The position numbers and the translations under genes were made by a program. 57,525 nucleotides of DNA from Halobacteriovorax sp. (lineage in GTDB: Bacteria; Bdellovibrionota; Bacteriovoracia; Bacteriovoracales; Bacteriovoracaceae): NCBI GenBank assembly GCA_020048985.1, contig JAIFLR010000033.1, positions 1 through 57,525 of the forward strand, read 5' to 3'. Within the stretch, counting starts at the first letter, position 1. The number at the start of each line of letters is the position of its first letter. Positions 41,026 through 50,107 of this stretch are shown here, piece by piece. A model generated the notes under the pieces. The model was not told the origin of the DNA. It searched no databases and saw nothing but the letters and a program-made list of their open reading frames with translations.

Positions 41026-41967
41026 ATGCCCAATATTCAATCCCTGATTGAGGAATTGCACTCGAAGTATCAATCTCACACTGAAGGTAGTCCCGCGTCT
41101 TATATTCCGGAGCTGGCCAAGGCCAACCCCAATCATTTTGCTATCGTCATCACCACGATCTCAGGTGAGATTTATAAAATTGGTGATACGGAAAACACTT
41201 TTAGTCTTCAATCAACTTCTAAGCCTTTTACTTATGGAATGGTCTTAGAGAATTTTGGCCGAGAATTTGTGCTCTCTAAAGTAGGAGTTGAACCAACCGG
41301 TGAAGCTTTCAACTCTATTGTTGAATTAGAAAAACAAACTCATCGCCCTTATAATCCCATGATTAACTCTGGCGCCATTGCCGTGAGCTCTCTCATCAAA
41401 GGAAATAATTTTGAGGATCGTTTCAAAAAGGTCATGAGCCTTTTTGAAACCTACGTGGGTCACTCACTTAGTATCGATGAGCATGTTTTTGAGTCTGAGA
41501 AAAAAACTGCTCACCGAAACCGCTCCATCGCTCACCTTTTGCGACACTTTGATGTCATCGATGACAAAATTGAAGAGTCCCTGGATTTATATTTCAAGCA
41601 ATGCTCAATCCTTGCCTCGACCCGTGATCTGTCGATGATGGCGGCGACTCTTGCCAATAACGGGATTCATCCCGTGACAAAAAAAGTAGCCGTCCAGGAA
41701 AAATACGTGGGTGATATGCTCAGCCTTATGTTCACCTGTGGCATGTATGATTCATCGGGTGAATGGGCGTATTCAGTAGGAATTCCCGCCAAGAGTGGCG
41801 TCAGTGGTGGCATCTTTGGAGTCATCCCCGGGAAAATGGGAATTGCGGTCTTCTCTCCACCAATTGATGACAAAGGTCACTCCGTCAGAGGAGTAGAAGT
41901 GTTCAAAGATCTCTCTCATAAACTTAATCTTAGTATTTTCAGAGTAGGAAATAATCATGTCAGTTAA
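41026..41967 (+). CDS. glsA: Glutaminase A
   Basis: 313 residues from the ATG at 41026, placed after AGGAAAAAAC. The serine-lysine catalytic motif is LQSTSKPFTYGMV (S-x-x-K). Other conserved blocks are RPYNPMINSGAI, CSILASTRDLSMMAATLANNGIHPV and KSGVSGGIFGVIPGKMGI. The enzyme converts glutamine to glutamate and ammonia. Cytoplasmic. The stop overlaps the start of the mscS-like gene by 11 bp, so they are co-translated. A C9 tract precedes the ribosome-binding site. Confidence 0.96.
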   Translation: MPNIQSLIEELHSKYQSHTEGSPASYIPELAKANPNHFAIVITTISGEIYKIGDTENTFSLQSTSKPFTYGMVLENFGREFVLSKVGVEPTGEAFNSIVELEKQTHRPYNPMINSGAIAVSSLIKGNNFEDRFKKVMSLFETYVGHSLSIDEHVFESEKKTAHRNRSIAHLLRHFDVIDDKIEESLDLYFKQCSILASTRDLSMMAATLANNGIHPVTKKVAVQEKYVGDMLSLMFTCGMYDSSGEWAYSVGIPAKSGVSGGIFGVIPGKMGIAVFSPPIDDKGHSVRGVEVFKDLSHKLNLSIFRVGNNHVS

Positions 41968-42967
41968 ATGGATCCCGATTGAAAAAATTCAGCCACTCAT
42001 TCACTATGAGGCTTTTAGCATCACGTGCTTTCTTTTGGTGCTGGCCTATTTTTTTTACTATTTTGTTCTCAAGCGCCTCTCGTCAAGAAGGCATGGTCAG
42101 CTTCGTCATCGATTTGTCATAACTATTGCTTTTGTTGTCCTGAGTGGTCTGACTTCTGGGCTTCATTGGCTTTTATTTTGGCAACACCTCAACATCGCTA
42201 GCTACGTGGGACTCATCGGTCTCATTCTGGGTGCTGTGGCGATAATTAAAGTCGCTCAAATCTACGTCTACCTTTATTTATTTTTTAATAATATCTCCAC
42301 TGGCGTGCCTCGACTTATTGGTAACATGTTCACCGTCGTGTTCTCGCTGTTTATCTTTGGACTCATTGCCTCTTCTGTTTTTGATCTCAATATCGCCACT
42401 GTGGCCACCACCTCGGCAGTGTTCTCGTTGGTTCTGGGTCTGGCCCTGCAAGATACTCTCGGAAATTTTTTCTCCGGACTTGCCCTGCAAATTGATTCCC
42501 CTTTCCAAATCAACGACTGGGTGGAAATTCAAAATGGAGATCAAAAATGGGTGGGTCAAATTCATGAAGTGAACTGGCGAGCGACTTATTTATTAAGTTT
42601 TTCCAACGAAATGACTATGTTCCCAAATAAAACCATCGCTCAGAGCCAGCTCGTGATCTTATCTCATGCTCTTCGTCCGGTAAGACTAAATCACGTTTTC
42701 CGTTTTAGTTTTGATACCCCAATTGAAGCCGCCAAAGCCGCTCTCCTTGAAGGCGTGCAAGGATTTCCAGAAGTCATGGATAATCCTGGTGCCTCGACCC
42801 TGGTAACTGAAACCACTGAATCCTGGATCACCATCAAGGTATACTACTCTCTGCATGATTACGGCAGCCGCTACCGGGTAGGAGACGCCATAATTTCAAA
42901 AATCATGACGAGTATTCGCAAGCATGAACTGAAACTGGCGCATCAGACTATTACTGTGCAAAGCTAA
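41957..42967 (+). CDS. MscS-family mechanosensitive channel
   Basis: 336 residues. About four or five membrane segments come before the conserved pore-lining helix and beta domain: VFSLVLGLALQDTLGNFFSGLALQIDSPFQINDWVEIQNGDQKWVGQIHEVNWRATYL. The family's Asn-Phe-Phe-Ser-Gly region and the following Gly/Ala-rich helix match MscS. It gates small osmolytes or ions when the membrane is stretched. It overlaps glsA, which is an uncommon pairing that could link glutamate pools to osmotic release. Confidence 0.93.
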   Translation: MSVKWIPIEKIQPLIHYEAFSITCFLLVLAYFFYYFVLKRLSSRRHGQLRHRFVITIAFVVLSGLTSGLHWLLFWQHLNIASYVGLIGLILGAVAIIKVAQIYVYLYLFFNNISTGVPRLIGNMFTVVFSLFIFGLIASSVFDLNIATVATTSAVFSLVLGLALQDTLGNFFSGLALQIDSPFQINDWVEIQNGDQKWVGQIHEVNWRATYLLSFSNEMTMFPNKTIAQSQLVILSHALRPVRLNHVFRFSFDTPIEAAKAALLEGVQGFPEVMDNPGASTLVTETTESWITIKVYYSLHDYGSRYRVGDAIISKIMTSIRKHELKLAHQTITVQS

Positions 42968-43060
42968 ATAGGCATAGTAAATCTTTCAATCCCAGAAAAA
43001 AGCCTTATAGTCCTTACTGTTTAGAGGTAAATAGATCTTATTAATTAACGAGGAGTAAAA

Positions 43061-43585
43061 ATGAAAAAAGTGATCATCGCTTCCCTAGTGCTTGCTTCAA
43101 CGGCATTCGCTCAAGCTTCAGATGTGACAGTTCTTTCGACAACCGTACCTGCAACTCGTGGCCTCACAACAGTTGATACAAAATTTTATATCGATACTGA
43201 AATGAAAGAAGCCTATGCAAAAATCAACGTAGATGAGCAAGTGACTGTTTATGTTCGTGATTGCAGCGGTGGATACGGTCCAGGTCCTCGCCCAGGTCCG
43301 GGATATCCAGGCCCAGGTTATCCTGGTGGAGCATACTGTCGTACAGTTCCTCAAACTCAATACCGAAATGTATTAACTGATAAAGTGAAAATCGAAGGTA
43401 TGACTATGAATGGTGACGATGTCATCTATCAAGGTGCTGAGGGAGATGTTGTTTGCGGAACTATGGGAAGAAGCCGTGTTTTCAGAGTTCCTACTTTCTA
43501 CCTTTCTGGCAAGTGTGACCTAGTGGGAACAATTGTGAGAGAAAATCGTATGAACAAGCTCACAGTAAAATTCACTACAAAGTAA
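43061..43585 (+). CDS. Small exported protein (paralog of 46257 gene)
   Basis: 174 residues. Signal peptide MKKVIIASLVLASTAFAQA. The mature part has KFYIDTEMKEAYAKINVDEQVTVYVRDC, a Gly/Pro/Tyr-rich insert (PGPRPGPGYPGPGY), CRTVPQTQYRNVLTDKVKIEGM, a DVVCGT segment and a last cysteine (GKCDLVGT). The same order of F-x-I-x-x-E, acidic strand, V-x-I/V-x-G and V-x-CAT/CGT segments occurs in the protein encoded at 46257-46685. The family is unknown, and export to periplasm or surface is expected. Confidence 0.75.
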   Translation: MKKVIIASLVLASTAFAQASDVTVLSTTVPATRGLTTVDTKFYIDTEMKEAYAKINVDEQVTVYVRDCSGGYGPGPRPGPGYPGPGYPGGAYCRTVPQTQYRNVLTDKVKIEGMTMNGDDVIYQGAEGDVVCGTMGRSRVFRVPTFYLSGKCDLVGTIVRENRMNKLTVKFTTK

Positions 43586-43708
43586 TTCTATTTTTTTCAA
43601 TGGCAGGGTCTATCAGGCCCTGCTCTAAAACTAGCATTCTAAGCCTAAATACAGCGTAATTATTACAAAAGTGATCTTCTCGACCTTAATATAAGCTATC
43701 GTTATGAA

Positions 43709-45343
43709 ATGACGACACTTCGGCTTTTATTGGTATTCACATCCCTATTCATTTCTCATGCCTTGAGAGCAGATACTGAATTTAATTTTAAACTGCTCAA
43801 AGACAGACGTACCACTTTGAAGCTTCCGGTCTACGACATCCCAACAAAAAAATTACTCATTGATCAGGCCCGCTTGGTAATGAAGGATCTCTATGTCAAC
43901 CGAGACATGAAGATCAAAGCGTTTGGAAAAAGGATTGATCCCCTACCAAAACTTGATAAGTTGGAAAAGTCGCTTGAAGGCATGAGCGAAGAGGACTTTC
44001 ACGAAAAGATGGGTCTTATTTTCTCCTCTCAACGCGACTTACATACAACGTACGAGCTTCCTCGTCCCTACGGCTGTTACCGCAACATGATGCCCTTCTC
44101 ACTAAATCAAATAAAGCATGGACGTTCTTCAAAAATTGTCATCTCACATCTCATCGACAATCCAGAGTTCCTTGCCCTCTTACCCCAAAAACTTGATCTG
44201 GAAATCGGAGACGAACTTCTTTCTTATGGTGGAAAGTCAATCAGACGAATTCGCAAAGAAATGGCGAAAACCACAGGTGGGGCAAATAAAGAAGCCGTCA
44301 GAAGACTCATGTTACAGGAATTGAGTTTTAAAATTCAAACTGCGAGTTTGATGCCAAAAGAAAATGAAGTTGCAGTCGTGTTTAGAAAAAAGAATGGTCG
44401 TCGCTACAAAACCTCTATCCCTTGGGTCAACCGAGGCCGCCTGAGTTGTTTGCAAAACTTCCCTGAGGAAAAACTAGGGCGATCGCAATTTCAAGAAGAA
44501 TTCAATAAAATCTACAACAACACCAGCGAAGATAACCAAACAGCTGAGCCAATCGTAACATGGAAAATAATTGAGAATACATCTGGGACCTTTGGTGTTC
44601 TTAAGCTATCGAGTTTCGTACCTGAAAAAATGATGAGTAAAAAAGTGACGAAATTGATCGAAAATCTATTAAAAAATGAATTGTCCGGGACCACTGGGCT
44701 CATCATCGACCTTCGAAACAATCCTGGAGGTTGGATTGAATTGGGAGAGATGTTAGTGCCACTCTTTGGACCAAAACAGAACGTCCGTCCGCTGACTTTT
44801 AGCTTAAATGTGAATGAATCGGCTTTTTTCGTTGTAGAAAACTACTTAAAAAACCAAAGAGTGATTAACTCCTATAATGAAGCTTATTCTCGAGGAGAAA
44901 AACTCACTGTGCCGATTTCGATTGAACCGGTCAGTCACTTGCATTTCGCAGAACAGGCTTACTTCAAACCCGTCGCCATATTTACCAATTCAACCTGCTA
45001 CTCCACATGCGATATGTTTACCGCCCAAATGCAAGATCATGGTTTTGCGACGATTATCGGAGAAGATAAAACCACCGGAGCAGGTGGTGCCAACTATGAG
45101 ACGCTAGCTCAAATTTTCTCTAGACTGCCAGCAGGCAACAAGGGCGCCTTCAAGAAACTACCAAATTTTCAAGAGATGTCTTTTGCATGGAGACAGACCT
45201 ATAGAATTACGGGTGAGCTCATCGAGAACGCGGGAGTGAGATCTGATTACGTGATCGCGACCACTCTGGACGATATCAATTTCGATAGCAGAGATCAGTA
45301 CTTAGAAATTTCTAAAATAATTACGAGTAAGCTTAAGCCTTAA
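43709..45343 (+). CDS. Exported S41-family peptidase
   Basis: 544 residues. Signal peptide (about residues 1-21), an N-terminal domain, a short PDZ-like part (IGDELLSYGGKSIRRIRKEMAK, about residues 170-190), then the S41 protease core with GLIIDLRNNPGGWIELGEML. The catalytic serine is in NSTCYSTCDMFTAQM (around residue 430), and the lysine in GEDKTTGAGGANYE. S41 (tail-specific/CtpA-like) peptidases cut near C-termini of periplasmic or foreign proteins. Its flanks are small exported genes and an exonuclease. Confidence 0.9.
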   Translation: MTTLRLLLVFTSLFISHALRADTEFNFKLLKDRRTTLKLPVYDIPTKKLLIDQARLVMKDLYVNRDMKIKAFGKRIDPLPKLDKLEKSLEGMSEEDFHEKMGLIFSSQRDLHTTYELPRPYGCYRNMMPFSLNQIKHGRSSKIVISHLIDNPEFLALLPQKLDLEIGDELLSYGGKSIRRIRKEMAKTTGGANKEAVRRLMLQELSFKIQTASLMPKENEVAVVFRKKNGRRYKTSIPWVNRGRLSCLQNFPEEKLGRSQFQEEFNKIYNNTSEDNQTAEPIVTWKIIENTSGTFGVLKLSSFVPEKMMSKKVTKLIENLLKNELSGTTGLIIDLRNNPGGWIELGEMLVPLFGPKQNVRPLTFSLNVNESAFFVVENYLKNQRVINSYNEAYSRGEKLTVPISIEPVSHLHFAEQAYFKPVAIFTNSTCYSTCDMFTAQMQDHGFATIIGEDKTTGAGGANYETLAQIFSRLPAGNKGAFKKLPNFQEMSFAWRQTYRITGELIENAGVRSDYVIATTLDDINFDSRDQYLEISKIITSKLKP

Positions 45344-46205
45344 AACGATCCCGGATATTAATGGGAGTAAACTCCGCCACCATCTTCCCTTTCGGATAAA
45401 CCTCATCGGTCAGGAACACTTTCATCTCTTCTAGCTCTGGCTCAGAAACCAGTCTCGTCCAAAATTTATTGGCCCCATCCCAAGAAAACCCACTGGCCTT
45501 TAAAATGTCTTTAGACTCAAAGGGTGCTTTGACACAATCAACTCTGACCTGTTTGGTTTTTGCATTATTTAAAATTTCTTTTAAGTAATCGCCCTGCAGA
45601 AGGATAAAGGCCAAGGCATCGATGTCGGTAAGAGCTCTGTGGCCCGCGTAGTGAAAGCCATGAAAAATGCTCAGTAGTTCTTGCTTGGAAGATAAAAAGC
45701 CCTTGCTCGCCCAGTCTACTTGCGCCAGAGAGCAGGCCCAGATCTTGGAGGCAGAGATTTCAGAGACCTCAGGTACAGCTTCAATCATGGGTCGATCAAA
45801 GCCGGCGTTATGAGCAAGGATGAAATCGGATTCGCCGATGATTCTTGAGACGATGCTCCAGTCGATCTTTTTCCCTTTCACATCTTCTTTAGTGATTCCG
45901 GTTATTTCGGTGATGGCCTCAGAGATCTCATTTTTAACTGGCTCGTTCAGTGAGGAATATTCTTCGACGGGCTTAATTAAATAATGCTCTTTCTTGTGAT
46001 AAATCCACTTTCTTAGAGCGATTTCAATGATTTCATCATTTTCATAATCAAGCCCCGTGGTTTCGGTGTCTAGAATCGTACAAAAACCCATGTCAGGGGT
46101 TTTCTCGACAACTTTAGCGAACAAATCTAGTGGTAATTCTTTAAACTCGGAAATGGTAACACTGCGGTCTTTATTAAATACTTTATCGACAAAAAACTTT
46201 TTCAT
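45333..46205 (-). CDS. DEDDh 3'-5' exonuclease (DnaQ/RNase T-like)
   Basis: 290 residues from the ATG at 46205, chosen over a longer frame starting at 46253. The DEDDh motifs are ILDTETTGLDYENDEIIEIAL, HNAGFDRPM, and HRALTDIDAL (the His and last Asp). About 65 residues precede the nuclease core and about 60 follow it (KAPFESKDILKASGFSWDGANKFWTR), which resembles the small C-terminal module seen in some DnaQ-like exonucleases. Substrate (DNA or RNA) is not evident. The 3' end overlaps the S41 gene by 11 bp. Confidence 0.92.
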   Translation of the reverse strand: MKKFFVDKVFNKDRSVTISEFKELPLDLFAKVVEKTPDMGFCTILDTETTGLDYENDEIIEIALRKWIYHKKEHYLIKPVEEYSSLNEPVKNEISEAITEITGITKEDVKGKKIDWSIVSRIIGESDFILAHNAGFDRPMIEAVPEVSEISASKIWACSLAQVDWASKGFLSSKQELLSIFHGFHYAGHRALTDIDALAFILLQGDYLKEILNNAKTKQVRVDCVKAPFESKDILKASGFSWDGANKFWTRLVSEPELEEMKVFLTDEVYPKGKMVAEFTPINIRDRFKA

Positions 46206-46256
46206 ATCCAAATAATACACAAGGCCCCCAAAGAATGGAAGCCTTGTGATCATGAA

Positions 46257-46685
46257 TTAGTAAACTAAAGTGATCTTCAACTTCTGAATTGTTTCAACTT
46301 CGTAACCATTATCAACTTTTACGTTGTAAAGCTTTTGAGCAAAGTTACATTTTTCAGTGTTTTTGATGCGAACACCAAAGAAGTTAATTTTAACAGTAGC
46401 ACAAACGATCTGAGTGCCTTCAACATCCAAAAGAATTTCATTTGAAGTTGAGTTGTAGCTTAGACCAGCAACTTGTACTCTTTGGTCATAATAAACAGGT
46501 CCATCACCAACTTCATCAAACTTCATATTAACCCAAGCACGACCAAGTTCAGGGTTAATTTGAAATTCTTCGCGAATGCTGCTGACTTGGCTAGTTTCAT
46601 AAGTTGGACGGTCATATAGTTTGATCTCTCCGGCCAAAGCAGAGAAAGCAGTAAGTGATAACATAAGTGCTAAAATCGTTTTCAT
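46257..46685 (-). CDS. Small exported protein (paralog of 43061 gene)
   Basis: 142 residues. Signal peptide MKTILALMLSLTAFSALA. It lacks the Gly/Pro insert of the other copy. The mature part has REEFQINPELGRAWVNMKFDEVGDG, YYDQRVQVAGLSYNSTSNEILLDVEGTQIVCATV, a cysteine (EKCNFAQ) and a terminal beta strand QKLKITLVY. The ATG follows AAAGGAGTTCCGA. No function is known. Confidence 0.75.
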   Translation of the reverse strand: MKTILALMLSLTAFSALAGEIKLYDRPTYETSQVSSIREEFQINPELGRAWVNMKFDEVGDGPVYYDQRVQVAGLSYNSTSNEILLDVEGTQIVCATVKINFFGVRIKNTEKCNFAQKLYNVKVDNGYEVETIQKLKITLVY

Positions 46686-46801
46686 TCGGAACTCCTTTAA
46701 GAGTGTGGTTGGATGCGCGATTTATAGCTTTGAGGCGCCAGGAAGTATTGTGAGCTATTGTTCAGAGATTGTGAGGAAGTCTTAACTTATAAGAAAAGTT
46801 G

Positions 46802-46834
46802 GACCATTACATTACCTAGGCTTATGTAACGGTC
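46802..46834. terminator. Stem-loop terminator for the GH3 gene
   Basis: GACCATTACAT (46802-46812) pairs with ATGTAACGGTC (46824-46834), with one mismatch, 3 bp beyond the GH3 stop. The loop contains CCTAGG. On the minus strand the stem is followed by CAACTTTTCTT. This is probably a terminator for the GH3 transcript. Confidence 0.6.
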
Positions 46835-46836
46835 TT

Positions 46837-49293
46837 TTAAGGACAGACCGAATTCATTGATTTTGCATCAATCCTTATATCGGCCAATGAAATCATAGCG
46901 CTTCCATTGCTGACAATTGAGAATGAACGCTTTAGATTTCTAAGGTTTAAGCCTCTAGAAACGAAGCAACTAAGGGGCACAGTCAATTTAGTCCATTGTT
47001 TTGGCTTAAGATCATTAATCAAGTTAGTAATATCTACACTCGATTGATTCATTTCCAGCAAAAATGGTTCACCAACGAAAGAGTCCCTACGCAAATAGAA
47101 AGTGACTGCACCATTTGTTTCTGAGTAGTTAGTCAGATTTATCGAATTCTCTGATTCAAAAAAATAAGCACCTGTTTCAGCGCCACTAAAAGTTATTTGT
47201 CTGGCATCTTCTTGAGTGTCTTTATCGATAGCTACCGATTTTACAACTTTATTCTCGCTCTCCCCTATACCTGCGACAATCTCTTTCATGGAGTTTGCTG
47301 AATCTGAAACAAAAGTTTTAAATGGAGAGACTGGTCGCCCATTAAATATTTCAAGCTTATCACTTGATCCAGGATCATCTCCTTGCGGGAATGGATTTTC
47401 AGATAAATTATCACCAAGATTATCGGTCTGTGAGTAGTTGAGGCCATAACCAAAAGGAAATAGTGGCTTATAGTTTATACCACCAATATTTAAATCCGTT
47501 TGATTGGCATGACTAGGCCATGAAAAAGATAACTTTCCCTTGAAATCAAAATTAACTTCGCCATTATTTTTTCTAATAAGCACATCAGAAACGCCTACGC
47601 CTTCGGACCCTGGAAGCCAAGCAACAACAAAAGCATCACTAGAGTTAAGCTCAGGATTAACCCACAAAGGTCGTCCCGTGATGAAAATGCTTACAACCGG
47701 TATACCTTGAGATTTCAATTTTTTTAAAAGCGCAATATCCTGAGGGTAAGTACTTCCATAGTAGAGATTTTTGATATCACCTTGCCCCTCGGCGTAAGGC
47801 TCTTCGCCAAAAACAACAATAGCAACATCTGGCTTTGAAATATAGTCTCCGTTATGACTTAGTGTTGCTCGTCCTCCACCAAGTGTGACTGCCTTTTTTA
47901 TCCCACTATATATAGAACTCGCTCCTGGAAAGTCTGAGTTAGTATTACCAGTCCCCTGCCACGTAATACTCCAACCACCACTTTGTTTTCCAATGTTGTC
48001 TGCACCAGAACCGGCAACAAGCACATTTGAGTCAGCACTCAGGGGAAGAATATTATTGGTATTCTTAAGTAGAACCAAAGATTCCCGAACAGCTTGAGTC
48101 GCAACTTCGCGGTGATACTGAGAACCGACTAGACTCTCGTTTTCTGCATGTTTACGAGTAGATGGTTCTCCAAGGTTATATATGCCATAACGAATTTTAA
48201 CTCTAAGAATTCGAGTGACGGCATCATTAATGCGGGCCAATTGAATTTCGCCATTTTTAACTTGCTTGATGGTATTGTTAAATAAACTCTTCCAATCCTG
48301 TGGTGCCATGAACATGTCCACACCAGCATTAATTGCTTGAGGGCAGGAATCATTTCTACATCCTGTTACCTGGCCATGACCGTTCCAGTCTCCAATGACA
48401 AAACCGTCGAAATTCATTTTCCCTTTAAGTACATCTGTCAGAAGATATTTATGGCCATGAAGCTTAATTCCTTTCCAACTATTAAAGCTCGCCATCACAG
48501 TTTGCGCGCCAGCATTTATTGCACTTACATATCCCTGAGCATGAATGCTGATAAGTTCATCTTCATTTGAGGTATTATTGCCTTGATCGATTCCATCTTG
48601 TGTACCGCCATCACCAATAAAATGCTTAGCTGTAGCGATTAAGTGATTCTGATTAAAAATATTATCATTTTTACCTTGAAGACCATTAATCATGCTTTCA
48701 GCATACTTTTTAACAATCGATGGCTCTTCAGAATATCCTTCATAAGCGCGTCCCCACTTATCATTTCGAACGACAGCAACAGTTGGGGCAAAAACCCAAT
48801 CGATGCCTGTTGCTAAAACTTCGAGGGCAGTCGCTTTTCCTATTTTTTCAATTAAGTTTGGATTATTGGTGGCACCGAGACCGATATTATGCGGAAAAAT
48901 AGTCGCACCGATTACATTATTATGACCATGAACTGCATCTGTTCCCCAGATGATAGGAATATTTTTACCACTTTCAATTGAAGCATTATAGTAGGTATCC
49001 GCAAGATTTACCCAGTCAGCAATTGTGGCGAGTTTGTTATCATAAGGAAACGAGCCGCCTCCATTTAAAATAGAACCGAGCGGAAATTGTTTTAAATCAT
49101 CGGGAGTTATAAACTTAATTTCAGCTTGAATCATTTGAGCGACTTTTTCTTCTAAGCTCATTGTATTCAAGATACCTTGAATTTGCTGTTCAATCGCTGG
49201 ATCTTTTTTAATTACACTGCTGGTACTCGGCCAAGTCTGGGCAGAAATTTTAAAAGCAAATATAAGACTCATTATATAAATTAGTTTTAACAT
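46837..49293 (-). CDS. Exported GH3-family glycoside hydrolase
   Basis: 818 residues. Signal peptide (about residues 1-18), a GH3 N-terminal barrel with IPIIWGTDAVHGHNNV, KHFIGDGGTQDG, and the nucleophile Asp in GFVIGDWNGHGQV, then the GH3 C-terminal domain, with KLSFSWPSHANQTDLNIGGINYKPLFPFGYGLNY. A last part of about 150 residues (FESENSINLTNYSE, CFVSRGLNLRNL) resembles a beta-sandwich carbohydrate-binding region. This layout is that of exo-1,3/1,4-beta-glucosidases of the ExoP/CelD type. Exported. Substrate is not certain. Confidence 0.93.
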   Translation of the reverse strand: MLKLIYIMSLIFAFKISAQTWPSTSSVIKKDPAIEQQIQGILNTMSLEEKVAQMIQAEIKFITPDDLKQFPLGSILNGGGSFPYDNKLATIADWVNLADTYYNASIESGKNIPIIWGTDAVHGHNNVIGATIFPHNIGLGATNNPNLIEKIGKATALEVLATGIDWVFAPTVAVVRNDKWGRAYEGYSEEPSIVKKYAESMINGLQGKNDNIFNQNHLIATAKHFIGDGGTQDGIDQGNNTSNEDELISIHAQGYVSAINAGAQTVMASFNSWKGIKLHGHKYLLTDVLKGKMNFDGFVIGDWNGHGQVTGCRNDSCPQAINAGVDMFMAPQDWKSLFNNTIKQVKNGEIQLARINDAVTRILRVKIRYGIYNLGEPSTRKHAENESLVGSQYHREVATQAVRESLVLLKNTNNILPLSADSNVLVAGSGADNIGKQSGGWSITWQGTGNTNSDFPGASSIYSGIKKAVTLGGGRATLSHNGDYISKPDVAIVVFGEEPYAEGQGDIKNLYYGSTYPQDIALLKKLKSQGIPVVSIFITGRPLWVNPELNSSDAFVVAWLPGSEGVGVSDVLIRKNNGEVNFDFKGKLSFSWPSHANQTDLNIGGINYKPLFPFGYGLNYSQTDNLGDNLSENPFPQGDDPGSSDKLEIFNGRPVSPFKTFVSDSANSMKEIVAGIGESENKVVKSVAIDKDTQEDARQITFSGAETGAYFFESENSINLTNYSETNGAVTFYLRRDSFVGEPFLLEMNQSSVDITNLINDLKPKQWTKLTVPLSCFVSRGLNLRNLKRSFSIVSNGSAMISLADIRIDAKSMNSVCP

Positions 49294-49403
49294 CAGTTTG
49301 CTTCCCCATTTTTAAAAACCTATAGACCACAAACGGGGGAATCTTTCAAGACATAGCGTCATGATGGGGATAGTTTTCAAAGCCGTAAGGAATTGAATTT
49401 ATT

Positions 49404-49456
49404 AGGTGTTTGAGTGATTCAAATTGGCCGCCGCAATCATCTTCCGAATCACCACC
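49404..49456 (-). pseudogene. Remnant of a POT transporter 3' end
   Basis: The minus strand here reads VVIRKMIAAAN, identical to the last part of the POT transporter encoded at 50108-51553, then diverges (LNHSNT) and stops at TAA (49404-49406). Only 11 codons are shared, with no upstream reading frame. It is a fragment left on the far side of the ORF6N gene. Confidence 0.6.
49430..49456. repeat. 27-bp direct repeat, left copy
   Basis: Core GCCGCAATCATCTTCC followed by GAATCACCACC. Identical to 50124-50150, which is the 3' end of the POT transporter gene. The two copies flank the ORF6N gene and so bracket a segment of about 670 bp. This is consistent with insertion or recombination. Confidence 0.75.
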
Positions 49457-49486
49457 AAATAATATACAAGCCCCCTAAGTTAGCTT

Positions 49487-50011
49487 CTAATTTTTAGTCT
49501 TTAGTCCAATTTTTTTGCGATTTGGCTTTAAAATCGGCGTCTCATCCTCGACTGCATCAAGCCTCTCAAAGACAACCCTAAATAGCTTATTTGTTCCATC
49601 TTCCAACCTAGTCATCCTATCGGTGAGAGAATTCTCCAACGCTAAAAAGCCTCTCAGACGCGTAAAGATTCTCATTATAGCAATATGGACCTGAACTGCT
49701 CGAGATGAATTAAGCACGCCAGACAACATGGCCAGTCCATTCTCAGTAAAGACGAGGGGGAGCTTTTGTTTTCCACCCCTCCCACTTTTTGAAGTCACAA
49801 ATTGTGACTTCAAAAGCTGATACTCTTCGGGGGTAAGCTGAAACATAAAATCATTCGGAAATCGGTCCAAGTTACGTCTCACTGCTTGGTTTAGTGCTTT
49901 TGTCTCAACTTCGTAAAGGCCAGCAAGATCTGAATCAAGCATGACCTTTTGCCCACGCACAACATAGATCATGCTCTCAATTTTAGATAGCTCTGTGATA
50001 TTCATTTCCAC
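49487..50011 (-). CDS. ORF6N domain protein
   Basis: 174 residues. The N-terminal VVRGQKVMLDSDLAGLYEVETKALNQAVRRNLDRFPNDFMFQLT is an ORF6N domain, seen in phage and plasmid anti-repressor proteins. It is followed by LPLVFTENGLAMLSGVLNSSRAVQVHIAIMRIF and a coiled C-terminus. Such proteins bind DNA and are typical of mobile DNA. It stands alone, and the 27-bp direct repeat on both sides suggests it arrived as a unit. Confidence 0.9.
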   Translation of the reverse strand: MEMNITELSKIESMIYVVRGQKVMLDSDLAGLYEVETKALNQAVRRNLDRFPNDFMFQLTPEEYQLLKSQFVTSKSGRGGKQKLPLVFTENGLAMLSGVLNSSRAVQVHIAIMRIFTRLRGFLALENSLTDRMTRLEDGTNKLFRVVFERLDAVEDETPILKPNRKKIGLKTKN

Positions 50012-50107
50012 CTCTTTTGAAATGGACGAACCTACGGTCTTAAGGTGAATGGATCAAGGATAGGTATGAAAGATCATTCAAAATTTTAAAAATGAAACAA
50101 TAAATTT

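Noticed and set aside
43602-43623. GCAGGG...CCCTGC stem as a terminator of the 43061 gene
   Set aside because: The T-rich run lies before the stem on the plus strand, not after it, so a normal intrinsic terminator is not formed.
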